DNA of 64,000 bases. Source: Vitellaria paradoxa. Its lineage: Eukaryota > Streptophyta > Magnoliopsida > Ericales > Sapotaceae. Below are positions 38,223 through 49,707 of the stretch, in pieces (position 1 is the first letter of the stretch; each line of letters begins with the position of its first letter). The stretch is from contig CM034234.1 in the NCBI GenBank assembly GCA_019916065.1, positions 2,490,963 through 2,554,962 on the forward strand, written 5' to 3'. The notes under the pieces were generated by a model. The model was not told the DNA's origin. It made no database searches and was given only the letters and a program-made list of their open reading frames with translations. Position numbers and translations under genes: made by a program.

Positions 38223-38690
38223 TTAATTTTTTTTTATTTTTCTATATTTAGATTTATTTGGCAACCTATGTTTTAGTTAAATGTTTATCAAACGCGTAAA
38301 AAGTTATGGAGCACACTTACCCAACCAAAAACAATAAAATCCTAATCCTCGGAAGAAGTTAGAGGAGAAAATTAGAGTTCTGATTACAATAATAATAAAC
38401 TGCTCTGAAAAGGTACAAAACAATTTTTTTATGTCTTGAAAATAGATTCAAATGGGTATTTCACACATAAAGCTCAGGAATTTCACAATAGCAAAATGGC
38501 CCTCCAAGAAATATCACTTGTGATAACATTACAGAAACAGACTGAAACTCCACAAGTTTATTTGTGCTGATGTGCACCAAAATCTTATTTATGCACCACT
38601 CAGGACACCCCGTAGGAGCTCTGGTTTAATCATTCTAAATCGATCGAGCCCTTGTTCATAGAAATTCCTCTTGTGACAGTTAGTATGGTT
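35581..38690. other. Intergenic, AT-rich, decayed repeats
   Basis: A decayed element of the 'agggatgggaacgaggc' type begins at 35583 (a common plant hAT-like MITE end). Near 36820-36900 there is a run of 'tcaggacagat/tcaggacaaat' 10-11-bp tandem units followed by matching 'ggattagatatcgg' words, possibly the other end of such an element. Poly-A lies at 36968-36991, a CCCCCCGGGGGGG palindrome at 37235-37247, and (TTA)n at 38194-38223. No gene recognised. Confidence 0.45.
38194..38223. repeat. (TTA)n microsatellite
   Basis: Perfect trinucleotide run. A similar one lies at 55405-55441, and a shorter one near 13695-13721. Confidence 0.85.
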
Positions 38691-38694
38691 TCAT

Positions 38695-39005
38695 ATTATT
38701 AGAAGTTGTCTTATATCAGTCCATTAGGAAAAAAAAAAAAAAGTTATTCTCCATATAAGAGATGGATATTCCTCTTCTTAATATTTAAATTTTAATGTTA
38801 AAACTTCCACTCTTATGTACCGTCAAACTTTTTACATAATTTTAAAATTGAGTTTCACCACAGGCCACGTTGTGCCTATGTCCATGTGATCGAGCGTGAC
38901 ATAGGCACAGCGTGAGAGAATTGTTAGAAGTTGTCGCACATCGGCCTATTGGTTCGGATCTCTACTCTTATGTAATGTCGGGTTTCTTTAGACACACACA
39001 CACAC
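38695..39005 (+). mobile_element. Decayed pair of copia LTR starts
   Basis: 'ttagaagttgtcttatatca' (from about 38698) and 'ttagaagttgtcgcacatcg' (from about 38924) are diverged copies, each followed 90 bases or less later by 'ctcttatgta'. The second is preceded by a weak purine tract (gtgagagaa), like a polypurine tract before a 3' LTR starting TGTTAGAAG. I read this as a heavily deleted copia element, with low certainty. Confidence 0.35.
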
Positions 39006-39017
39006 ACAAACACACGC

Positions 39018-39043
<26 letters not shown>
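39018..39043. repeat. (AT)n microsatellite following (CA)n
   Basis: A short CA run (about 38993-39014) leads into a pure AT run. Confidence 0.8.
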
Positions 39044-39049
<6 letters not shown>

Positions 39050-39288
39050 AACTGTTTTGCTTTGTACTTTAAAAATGGATGGCTTAATGATGGTTCATCC
39101 ATTTCTTAAGCAGTGCCAGTTGCTTTGATAAGTACTATCCGTTAATTGATTGGAAAGATGTATCCGAAGTGTTATATTACCCTTGTTGAAAATAGTATAT
39201 ACGTGGGTACAATTCTTCAAAAATGCTCTGAAATACACACAGAGCTCTTGTAATAATTTGAGCCCATTTAAATTATTTATTTATTTAT

Positions 39289-39708
39289 TGTTGGGATTAG
39301 CTCATATTTCTATGGGTTTGACTAATGGCTACTACAATTGGGTAGTCGGGGGTCTTGCTCCCCGGTGAGCGAGCGGCTGCCCAGCTCGCTGGTGAGCTGG
39401 CAAGGGTTGCAAGGGGGCAGCGTCCCCTGGAAGCCAAGCGCAAGGTGTAATTGGGCTTAAGGATTTATTAGTAGTACGGTCTTTGGTTTACTAATGTATT
39501 GGGCTTAAGCCCATGTTATAGCAGATAGGGTTTTCTAGTTACTATAAGAACAATTGTTTGGTATGTGAATCATTGTAGAGTGTGCGAGACATCTAATGAA
39601 TACATCAGACAAGCAGGACTAGCCAATATTGATGAACCTGGATAAATTTTGTGTGCGTGATCTTAATCTTCTGTGAGATTGTAATATATTTTATCTTAAG
39701 TTCTAACA
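39289..39708 (+). mobile_element. Solo LTR of a copia-type retrotransposon
   Basis: A 420-bp sequence starts TGTTGGGATTAG and ends AAGTTCTAACA (TG...CA with extended TGTT/AACA ends). It is flanked on both sides by the perfect 5-bp duplication TTTAT (39284-39288 and 39709-39713). It is GC-richer than its flanks and contains a TATAAG word (about 39544) followed by 'aatgaatac', consistent with LTR promoter and poly-A regions on the plus strand. There is no second LTR and no internal region nearby, so it is a recombination product. Confidence 0.8.
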
Positions 39709-40355
39709 TTTATTAAAGGAGGATGTCCCACTATTGGGTCATCTAAGTCCTACATTGTTCCAATTAAGTCCACTGATGTCTTCTCACAGCTTGTAAAGGT
39801 CAGAAAGGGGAGGGTTTCTCATTATCCATAATCTTCACATTGGCCTGGACATGGGAGGAGACAAAAGATGATGCCAACAGAAGTTTCCAATGGCTCTTAT
39901 AATAAAATGGTAAAATGGTTGGGTGTGCTTGTGCTAACTTTTCCCATTCAATCATAGATTAATTAATAGTTTTAGTTGCTTGTGTTAGTGACAACCAAAC
40001 AGTGGAAATTATATCAATGATGCATGCATGCTTTATACAAGGTTCATGCACAAGCATTTATTCAACAACAGGCAACATATGTACTCATCTCAACAATGGA
40101 ATTTGCGAATTATAAGTTTAATTAGAACCCTTTCCAATATTGTGGACTTGAATAAAGTTTATCATAATTATGTGCCTGTTGAAAAATTTCAACTCTGTCT
40201 CATCCCAACCTAGATCATCTGGGTTCTTCGTCTCCATCTTGACAATTTTTAAAAATAAAAATAATTTATTAAGTCAAAATAATATTACAAAATATTTCTT
40301 AAAAATAAATATTATATATATTTTAAATCAATTAATGTTATATAATATTATTAAG

Positions 40356-40608
40356 AGCTTTTTTACGAAAACATCCCTTGAACTATCTCTCTTTTTTCTA
40401 TTTTGTCCTCAAACTATTAAACGCACCTATTACATTCTCGAACTATCTAATTCTGTTTTATTTAGTCCGAATACTAACTCCATCAGTTAATTACACTAAC
40501 TCTATCAATTAAAATTAATAAATATAACAGGTGCTTTTGATAGTTTGAGAACGAAATAGTAAAAAGATGGATAGTTTGTGGGATATTTTTATAAAAAAAA
40601 AAAAAACT
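40356..40608. mobile_element. Fold-back (palindromic) DNA element, copy 1
   Basis: The left arm 'cttttttacgaaaacatccc' then 'ttgaactatctctc' and 'cctcaaactattaaacgcac' is the inverse complement, with few mismatches, of the right arm ending 'gatagtttgagaacgaaat', 'gatggatagtttgtgggat', 'atttttataaaaaa'. Arms of roughly 80-100 bases enclose a centre with 'ctccatcagttaatt'. The ORFs at 40170-40490 and 40483-40725 are accidental. No coding capacity. Confidence 0.7.
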
Positions 40609-40619
40609 TTCTCTTTTAT

Positions 40620-41400
40620 AATATTTTTTCAATTTTAAAACTTTATTCATTTTTTGCATCATTTTAAAATGAATTATTTTATTTGAATATTTTATTAAAA
40701 TAAAATTATTTTTAATAAATAACACATTATAATGATTTATTTTATTAAAATTAAAATAACAATTTATGATTTAAATTTTTTATTTTATTAAAATAAAATT
40801 ATTTTTTAAAAAATAATAATTACGTATTAAAATATTTATTTTTATTGAAATTAAAATTAATTATGAATTATAATAATTTATTATAAAAATAATTTATTTT
40901 ATTGCATTATAATTACATTTTAATAAATAAAATTACCTATTAAAATAACTTATTTTTGTAAAGCCAAAATTAATGATAATTACATATTAATATAAATTAT
41001 TTATTAAATTAATATCACTATTAAAATAATAGTTTGTTATTAAAATAATTCATTTATTGAATTAAAATTTTAATAAGTAATAATTACCTCTTAAAATTAT
41101 TTATTTTATTAAAATATTTTTATTACATCAAATTAATTTTGAGAAATAAAATATTAATTTATTATTAAATTATGTTATTTATTAATATACTTTATTAAAA
41201 TTAATTATTATTAGAAAATAATATATGGTGTTAAATTATTAGTTTAAATATATTTTATTAAATTTAGTGTTAAATTATTAGTTTAAATATATTTTATAAA
41301 ATTTAGTTAATGTCATAAAAAATTAAATATTTTATTAAAGTAAAATTAATTACCGTAAACAAAATCGTACTACCAACATGTTCTGTTTTAATTTCGGGGA
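40620..41400. repeat. A/T-only degenerate repeat tract
   Basis: About 780 bases built almost solely of diverged 'attatttattaaaataaaa' type units. The same texture fills the core of the element at 34685-35543, and the right side ends 'gtaaacaaaatcg' like that family. It may be the remains of a related element. Confidence 0.45.
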
Positions 41401-41488
41401 AAAAATAATAACTAAAAATTAAAAACAAAAACCGTTGAAGATAAAAAAAAAAATCATAAATGTTACAAATGAGCATTTAATTTAATAA

Positions 41489-42860
41489 GAGTTTTTTATG
41501 AAATTATTTCTCAAACTATCTCTCTTTTTTCTATTTCATTCTAAAACTATTAAACGTACTTATTATATTCTCGAACTATCCAATTCTGTTTTATTTAGTC
41601 TAAATGCTAACTCCATCCGTTAACTTCAATGGATAGAGCTAGTGTTTAGACTAAATAGAACAGAATTGAATAATTTTTTGAGGATGTAATAGGTGCATTT
41701 GATAATTTGAGAACGAAATAAAAAAAAAAGTGATTGTAACGCAATAATGAGACGTTGGTGAGATATCATTCTTGAATACAACAGATTACCCTTGAACTCA
41801 CAAGAAAATGGCCTTGAAACACAAGAATTAAATAAGAACACAAAATTTTTAACTAAACATATTGAATAATTGAATTGAATGAATTTCTAAAAATGTTTAC
41901 AAAAGGAACCTATTTATAAGAAAAATTAATCATAAATCTAATCCTGATTAAGATAAGTTTTCTAAGAATCTTCCTCTCCAATCCAGATTTTATTCAGATT
42001 ACAAAGAATCTTTGACTTAAAGACAACTAATAAAATCTAATCTTAATAGACATAAAACAAATTTAAACGAAATTAGGAAAACTAATCCCAAATAAACTAT
42101 GAAAATATCAAATTTATCCTATATCTCCTCCTCTTAAAAATAACTCATTCTCGAGTTATCTAAGAGAAGATAATAAAAACGAAAATTTGGAGGAAAAAAA
42201 TTTGAAGGACCATCATAAGCAAGCACATTTAATACAATTTCTGTTACTGACAAAAATATGTATAATTCTAACTTGGAAATAATTTTCATCTTCACATGTG
42301 ATAGTGCTTTAATTTTATTTTCTATGATCAATTCTTCAAGTAATTTTTCATGATCGAAAAATTTAATCATATCAATCCATACTTTCTTAACAAATTTTAA
42401 CGCGCTTTTAACTTTGATTTCTACTATTTGAAGATTGACGAAAACAATTTCTTCACTATCGAATAATAAATCCAAATTGTAATGCTCTTTATAAAAAAGA
42501 TCAACGACTTCTAATGTTGTAGGATTTTTAATTTGCTCATCTTGAAATACTATGGGATTCTTAATATCCTTCTCTTAAAAATCAATTATAATTTTGTTTT
42601 CTTTCAAGAATAGTTAATCTAAATTATAACTATTTTCAAAAATAGTATTCACAAAAATAGAAGTCTCCCTTACCTCAATAGCATTGAAATTCTATTCAAA
42701 TTACAAATAACTTTTGACTCAAAAACAACTAATAAAATTTAATCCTAATGACATAAAACAAATTTAAAAGAAACTAGCAAAATTAATTTAAAATAAATTA
42801 AAAAAATATCAAATCTGTCCTACATCAAATAGTTTGAGATATATTTTCATAAAAAAAAAG
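41489..42860. mobile_element. Fold-back DNA element, copy 2, split by an inserted LTR element
   Basis: 41489-41730 matches copy 1 (caaactatctctcttttttc, ctattaaacg, attctcgaactatc, gtttgagaacgaaat-like). The missing outer part of the right arm (aatagtttgagatatatttt, cataaaaaaaaag) reappears at 42828-42860. The 1.1 kb between is foreign. Copy 1 shows how the uninterrupted element should look. Confidence 0.65.
41731..42827 (-). mobile_element. Deleted LTR retroelement nested in the fold-back element
   Basis: Begins TGATTGTAACG and ends CCTACATCA (TG...CA). A 396-bp LTR (41731-42126) is followed by 'cctcctcttaaaaataactc', 'attctcgagttatc'; on the minus strand this reads as the CGAGAATGAG...AGGAGG stretch common just inside gypsy 3' LTRs. 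The last 140 bases (42687-42827) repeat the end of that LTR (compare 41980-42126: acaactaataaaat, cataaaacaaattta, aaatatcaaat), so the second LTR has lost its first part. The 113-residue minus-strand ORF at 42134-42475 is internal sequence without a domain I recognise. Target duplication is imperfect (aaaag / aatag). Gypsy class is inferred. Confidence 0.6.
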
Positions 42861-44970
42861 ACACTATTATTAATATTACAGATTCAATGGCTGGAATTTA
42901 ATGAATATGCAAGTGTATGAGCTCTAACAGTACTACTTAATTCTCACCAGAAGGCCAACAGACAAGTCTAGTTGGCAAATTAAGCTTCCACCACCACCCT
43001 CTGGTGCGAAATTAGGCCACGTCGCTCTAATCCTATTTGGCGCCGCCAATTCTTGGTGGAAAAATTGCAAGGGCCAGCATGAGAAAATTCAAGAACATGG
43101 ACCATTGTGCCTATATTATTGTGAAAAGCCACGTTGGTCTTACCTCTTTGGTACCTTGTTAGACCATTGTTGTCTAAAGGTATTCTTATTATTTATTTCT
43201 AGACAACCAAACAAATAAGTTGGCATCCTCTCCAGAACAAGTCTGGCACAGGCACACAGGGATCCATTTTATGGCTGCTAATTTGAAAAGCCAATTTAAG
43301 CTGGTCTTCACATTTTTGTCCGAGGTGTACTGATATATATATATATATATATATATTACACACCGAATGAATTAGTAGTTCCATATTGGCAGATATATAG
43401 CCACTGGCAACGAGATATATAGAAGTCCCAGACAGACAGGTCCAGATGGGAAAGCAGAAAATCTGAAATTCTGCGTTAGATCGTGTTTGATTTTGTTGGC
43501 ATAAGACAACTAGATCGGGTTGTCCCTTTTCAGCTCAATTAATTTATTTTATATATATGGCACACACGCATTCTTTGGATAAGGTAGTAGTAGGTCTCTC
43601 TTCGATCCAACTCCAAATCCAATGTTCCAAACTAAAAGTAGCTAGTGATCAATAATAGCACATTTTAATCCTTCCCTGCTTTCCTCTCAGTTACTGTTGA
43701 AAAATTGGAAATTAAATCAACTTTTTTTCTTTTTGGTCAATTTTAGTTCACTCAGTGACTTGACCTAACAATAGGACAGGCTCTAGTGGCCGTGGTTTTG
43801 TTTATAGCGGTTTTGCTCAAGTTGCATAAACCGGGTTTGGATATGCTCAATCACGAGACTAATCATATAGAGCAGGGGGGTTGGGTAGATTTAAATTAAC
43901 CATCGCAATCAATTACTGAAGGAGTCTCATCTGGGTGCTTGCAGCTTCTTGATGGGAGGATGTTAGAGCTTGAACTTGTAACTTTTGTTTGTTTTGAGAA
44001 GGGTAATTCTATACCTCCAAGACACACACTGGCTGGAATGATATATACTGCTTTGCAGTATTCATCGTATCACCACGACCAATATAAACCCATTACATCC
44101 ATAGAACAGGAAAAAGGAAGAAGAAACGACAAGCAAGATCTAGTATTATCAGACGATTCAGACCCACCATGTTTGGTGGTCTGAACTCTGAAATGCTGTG
44201 TCCCCTTCAATTGTCATACCACACCATCCCCAGCTCCATCTACAAGGCTGACAAGCTACAGATCTTTGAAATTTGATGTCTACTGTCATCATAATTTTAT
44301 AACCCAGAGTTAATTACGGTCATTCACCCACGCCATTTATTATTTTGTTGCTACAGTAGGTTTGTTACCATGGGATTTTGGTCTTGCAGTGCACTCTCTA
44401 CCAAGGGCCACGCGAACACCCACCCGTTAGGATGCCTTAGAATTTCCATGATCATCAAGGGAAGTGTCATCTCTGGCAGTGTTATGGGTGGCCTAATGGC
44501 CCTGTTTATCATGATGTATCAATGTCACTCACTCTTAGCAAGTGATATACCGATGGTAGTACCATGCGATGCACAAGACAGGAGAGAGACAAATGATGCA
44601 AGCTTCAACTATGCAATTTCGAAGAAAAATGTCACACAAAGCTGATTACCGATGCCTTTCTTGCCATTTTGACCTTGATTTCCAACAAAGAAATATGCAT
44701 TAAAGAATATAGACTAGAGAGCAAAGCCCATTTACTGGCTTGATTGGCCCTATGGAAGTGATAGAGACACTCAAATCATCGCTCGAAATGCTCTCCAAGG
44801 CACAGAAGCAGCCCACATAGGTCGATGAAGGGGCCCGAGAAGTTTTCAGACTTTGGTGTCCCTTAAACCATCGAAGATTAAAGTTTAATTTAGAAAACAA
44901 AAACGTTTCTCATAAGTGATTCCAAAACAATTCGAAATCAGCAAAAAATATTACTAAAGTATCTAAAAAT
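42861..44970. other. Intergenic with two unassigned plus-strand ORFs
   Basis: Between 43930 and 44650 the base composition is more balanced. ORFs of 81 (43939-44184) and 91 residues (44370-44645, with a hydrophobic stretch VISGSVMGGLMALFIMMY) lie there. I do not recognise either and see no splice links. An (AT)n run lies at 43331-43356. Confidence 0.35.
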
Positions 44971-44973
44971 ATT

Positions 44974-45475
44974 GTGCGACCGAAAAGTCTCCTCAAGGTG
45001 AAAGGAAAGTATTATAAGGTAGCGGTTAGACCAGCGCTGCTATATGGATCAGAGTGTTAGGCAGTAAAGTATAATTATGATTAGAAGATGGCAGTTGCGG
45101 AGATGAGGATGCTAAGGTGGATGTGCGGGATTACAAGGAAAGATAGGATTAGGAACGAGGAGATTAGGGGTAAAGTAGAAATAGCACTGATTGAAGATAA
45201 AATGAGAGAAAATCGATTAAGATGGTTTGGCCATGTTAGAAGGCATCCAGCAGAGGCACTTGTTAGAAGGTGTGAAAGTACATGTGTGAAAGTATGGAGA
45301 TTGCCAGGAGTAGGAGAGGTAGAGGAAGACCCAAAAGAAGTTGGAAAGAAACCATTAAACATGACCTGACCTAACTAGATTTATCGGAGGACATGCCCCT
45401 AAACAAATCTAATTAGCGTCGACAAATCTATATAGCCAACCCCACCTAGTGGGAAAATGCTTGGTTTGATTTGGT
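44974..45475 (+). pseudogene. LINE reverse-transcriptase C-terminal relic
   Basis: One frame (codons in phase with 45001) reads KGKYYKVAVRPALLYGSEC, stop, AVK..., stop, then AEMRMLRWMCGITRKDRIRN and ENRLRWFGHVRRHP. This is the conserved tail of plant non-LTR (LINE) polyproteins, where YGxECWAVK and RLRWFGHVxRRP are hallmarks. Nonsense codons are at 45058-45060 (a Trp codon turned TAG) and 45082-45084. After 45370 the tail continues with more stops (DLSEDMPLNK..., then 'aaccccacctagtgggaaaa') and ends in a 'ttggtttgatttggtttggt' simple tail. Only the 3' 0.5 kb is present, the usual 5'-truncated LINE insertion. Not functional. Confidence 0.85.
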
Positions 45476-48400
45476 TTGGTTTATCTAAACGTCTAAAAGA
45501 TAGTAAAAATAATATTATTTTAATATATTATATTCTTTCACACGTTTAAGAATATTTTACTAGTGTTTCATTTCCATCTCCTAAAAAATAGAATAATTTT
45601 GCAAACTGTTTTGCAAAAAATAAACAATGTTTTGATAATTCCAACCAAGTTACCCACCCAGGTCCACGAAGTTGCCCGAGAAGAACTAATTGGGGTGCTA
45701 TATCATCATAGAATGACCCCCAGGGTTGTGTTTAATTAGACAAGCTTTACGTGACTAATGTTGAAACATCTGATGCTTATAGCTGGCAACTCCAATGATG
45801 TAAAGTAACATAGTTTGCAGGTTTTATATAGTCTTCTGGAAAATCTAAACTGGGTAATTTTTTTATATGCAAACTTATTAACCTTTAGAAATTATGCCAG
45901 CAGTTGCTCTGTTGCTTATTCATAAATTTCAACAAGGTTTGAAGCATTTCAGGCCAAAATAACTAACTAATTAACAGCTTTGGAGGAAGGTTGGCATCTT
46001 TCAGATCTAGTCAGTGTGGTTTCAGTCAATTATTGGTTGTACTAATTAGGAGAAGTGAGAACTCCATAAAGGTGTTCAACTTTTGCTGGGCCTTTTTCAA
46101 TTTCATCCGCATGGTTTATTAATGAACAATTACTTAACTTCACTACTGCCTCTTCCTTTCCTTTTTTTGGGGCCATTTTTGAAATTATACTAGTGTGTTT
46201 GTTAACCAACCCCAGACGGAAAAGCGATGCTTGTGTTCTAGGAACCACAGAAGAGTGAGGTTTCGAGCCAAAGAGCACTTGCAATTAGCAAAAGTTTGAT
46301 GGGGACGTGGTAGCAAAGAAATTTATCGCTAGAACTGGCGCCAACAAACTAGGAACACATGACAAGCAAATTTTACGTTCCTTGTCTGAATTAACGGCAT
46401 ATTGCGGCTCCTAGTATTGGCTGTGGTATTTCAGGACGGCCGCCGTTATTTTTGTTATCCTTGATGCATGTAGTAGCTTAATATTGTCATAACTTACATT
46501 CTGTTTGGTACCAACGAGAACAACATATAAATATATCAATCCAAATAACTAGGAAATATATACGGATTCAAAATATATGTTCAAGTTAATTACCGATGTG
46601 TACGACATGACGTCTCCTGCTTTCCATAGGCACTTTTATTCATTTTCTTGAGATGCCTCGAGTGCTTCCACTTATGATCATTTTGAGACTTGTGTGGGCC
46701 TAAATTAAAGAAAAACCACTGACCCACAAGTATTAACTTCACAAAAGCTTCTAACTACAGCTTTTTCTTTTTTTTTCATAGAGCTTTTTTCTTTCTTTAA
46801 TTTTTTTTTTTTTAATTTTTACTGAAAAGTTTGCTGAGATTTGCTTACCAGCATTAGTGAGGCATAGTCTTTGGAATCATTATGAAGCAAGGTATCAGAA
46901 CATTGCCAAACACCCTGGCACCAGAGCTAGAGGGGGAGAGAGCAAAAGACACCAGAATTTTATGTGGTCTGAGGACACTTGAGGGATTTATCAAAATTAG
47001 AATAAAGTAGCTAGCAAGCCAGAGTGCTTTCCTATGCAACTTGCAGAAAGCCACTCCTTTTGAAAAGATAGTGGGACAGTTTTGTCATTAACCACAAAAA
47101 AAAAAAAAAAAAGGCTTGTAGGAATGGTCAGATTGCTCGTATTGGCAGGAATTCTTTGTCCAGTGTGAGGGACCTAAGCCAATGTTTTCAAGTGATGTTA
47201 ATTGGTGGACATTAGGCCTTTTCATGATGGTTACTGCAGCCAAGCAAATCACACACACACAGTGATGTCACAACCAGCAATTACAAGACAAAAGAAGAAA
47301 GTTTGAATGCTGAAGCAGGAAAGGCGCTCAAAGCCAATGGTAAATTAAATCATAACCAGAACAAATTAATTAGACTAGTGAAAATAGTCAATTTTCTCCT
47401 ACCTTTTTTTTGGTGGGAAAAACGGTGAAAGGGGCGGTTAAATGGTGGGTGGAATGGTTTATGAAGTGTCCGATTGAGTTTGAGACTAAGAGACATGCAG
47501 CCCATACTTTCTCATTCTTCATCTTATTCTTTATTTTATTTTTTTTGGGGGGGGGGGGGGGGGGGAAGGGAAAAGGTCAAACTGTTTTATATTAAAGATT
47601 CTAATAATGGAGCCTACATGTCTATATATAATTAGTATTTGATCACTGGTAGATTGTCTAATCAGTTGATAATGATATCTTTATTAAGTTCAGCACTCGA
47701 CTTGATTAGGGAGAGAAGATTTTGCTTTGGGGGTGCTTTTGGGAAATGTAAGGTCACATTGATGTTCCTCTTTCGAAGGGAGAATCTTACACCCATTTAC
47801 TGATATATGTAACTAAAGCCATATAATCTTGGCTAGATTCCTTTGCTTCCTCAGCAGGGTTATAAATAGAGTGGGAAGTTTGGTGTTCATACTTGATTGC
47901 TTCAATATACTTAAGATACACTAAATCATGATGCCATTCAAGACGGGTGGAAAAAGAAAAAGCGGGGCAGGAATAGCTTCACTGGTAAATATGTATTATA
48001 AGATTAATTAGTGTTTGTCTTTAGTTTAAATAATTGACTGATGTGTCTAATAACAGGATATTTTTTCCCCTGGCTTGAAATCCTCTCTAAAAGAACGAAG
48101 TGAAAAAAGAGAAATTGTCATCCTCAGGTAGAGAACAAAGCAAAAAGGGACAAAATGAAGCATAAGATGCCCGAGTTAGTGGGATTTTAGACACATTGTC
48201 CTCAAGTTTGATTGTCAAGTTCAGTCAAATAAGAACATTGTAAGGAAGATATCCAGCAATGCCAAATGGGCAGCTCGGGAAAAAAATAAATTAAAAAAAA
48301 CAAAATCATGTCACTTGAAAAACTTGTATTCTGTCATGAGCAAATTTGCTCTTCACATTTGATCATGCCTTTTTACTAAAATCAACTGCTTATACTTCGA

Positions 48401-49132
48401 TATTTTTCTTCCAAAGCCGTAGTTCATTCTCTTTGATTTATTAGAAGGATCAGAATTCTGTCCCATATATTTTTTTTTTCAAAGATAGCCGGAAATGGAG
48501 ATTTCAAAGTGAACCGTGGCTAAATAATATAACAGAATGCCAATTCAAAATGGTCCCCAAAAAAACAGATAATATAAATCAAAGTACAGCAAACTCCATC
48601 GAGTCGAGTGTTATAGAACTGGAGAGTCTCTGGAGGAATTCTTGATTTAGTGATCGATATTCTTAGACATTTCACAATGAACAATAATAGTACTAAACAG
48701 CGTCGAATAAAAGATATATTTTCCTAGATATTCTAAAGGTTGGAATTACAACCATCACAAGAAAATTATCCCACTGATATATGCCTCTATTTTATCCAGT
48801 CTGTACTTGGAAGCACAATAATTTCTTACTTGGTACTTGCCCTCCTCAGACCTACGATCTTACATTCATTTCAAACACAAAATGGAACATCTGAGGTGGA
48901 ATCAACCCAAACTTCCCCCTGACAATCACTCAGTAATTTTACTGATCCTTCCTCTTCTTCTTTTTTTTTTTTTTTCTCTCTTTTTTTTTTTTTTTTTTTG
49001 TCTTTTAGAATCTAATCATTATGATTAATAATCCATGTCTTCGTCAACATATTCACACTAAACCATGCTAGAGTCTGTACAGAGAGAGACCGAACTTCGT
49101 TACAAACCCTCAGAACTAGGCTTTCCATATGA
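45476..49132. other. Intergenic, no gene recognised
   Basis: Mostly unique AT-rich DNA. A TATAAATAGAG word at about 47862 is followed by a short ATG frame near 47929, but nothing recognisable follows. An 80-residue minus-strand ORF (46042-46284) has a basic MAPKKGKEE segment and no clear family. Also a 19-G run at 47547-47565, poly-A at 47095-47112, and T-rich runs at 48960-49000. Confidence 0.45.
47547..47565 (+). repeat. Run of 19 G residues
   Basis: A poly-T stretch runs directly into 19 consecutive G, then 'aaggg'. Such runs can form quadruplexes and are often mis-sized in assemblies. Confidence 0.85.
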
Positions 49133-49671
49133 TCATTGATGTTGTGAGGAATGCATTTGAAAAATTGTATTGTAAGTTCCAACCTGAGGTCCATGAACTG
49201 TACCTCTGTGAAAGTATTGTTCCTGCAGCTTAAGGCCATCACGAGTGGCCGTGAGGTGGCTGCTGTTTGGCTGCAGGTTGAAAGCCATGGCTGCTCCTCT
49301 TTGATACGGCGTGTTCCAATTATATGAAGTTCTGCCCACACCATTCATCTTTGAGAACTGCGCGACACCGACAGTCGCAGCCTGATCGGGTGAGGGAATT
49401 CTCTGACCGTCTGGTAACGAAGGAGATTTGGTGTCGGTGAGATTAACAGTGGTGATGTCGTGAATGCTAGACCTCCTCTTGTCCTTCCCTCCCGAAAGCT
49501 GCCTGATAAAGTACTTCTGAGCATGACTAGCAACCTGAGTAGGTGTCCGTGAGGTCACGAAATTGCGAGAAATATTTCTCCAGTCTCCTTTACCATACTT
49601 TTTGAGCCCCATCAGAAACTGCCTGAAGTTTCAATCACAAGCAGCCCAAAGTATAACATCAATGACTACAA

Positions 49672-49707
<36 letters not shown>

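Noticed and set aside
42134..42475. 113-residue ORF as an independent gene
   Set aside because: It lies between the LTR copies of the nested retroelement and has no recognisable domain.
46042..46284. 80-residue ORF with MAPKKGKEE, possible plastid protein fragment
   Set aside because: No confident match from memory and no splice-linked continuation.
47862..48030. TATAAATAGAG box followed by a short ATG frame (MMPFKTGGKRKSGAGIASL)
   Set aside because: The frame ends quickly and nothing recognisable follows; probably chance.
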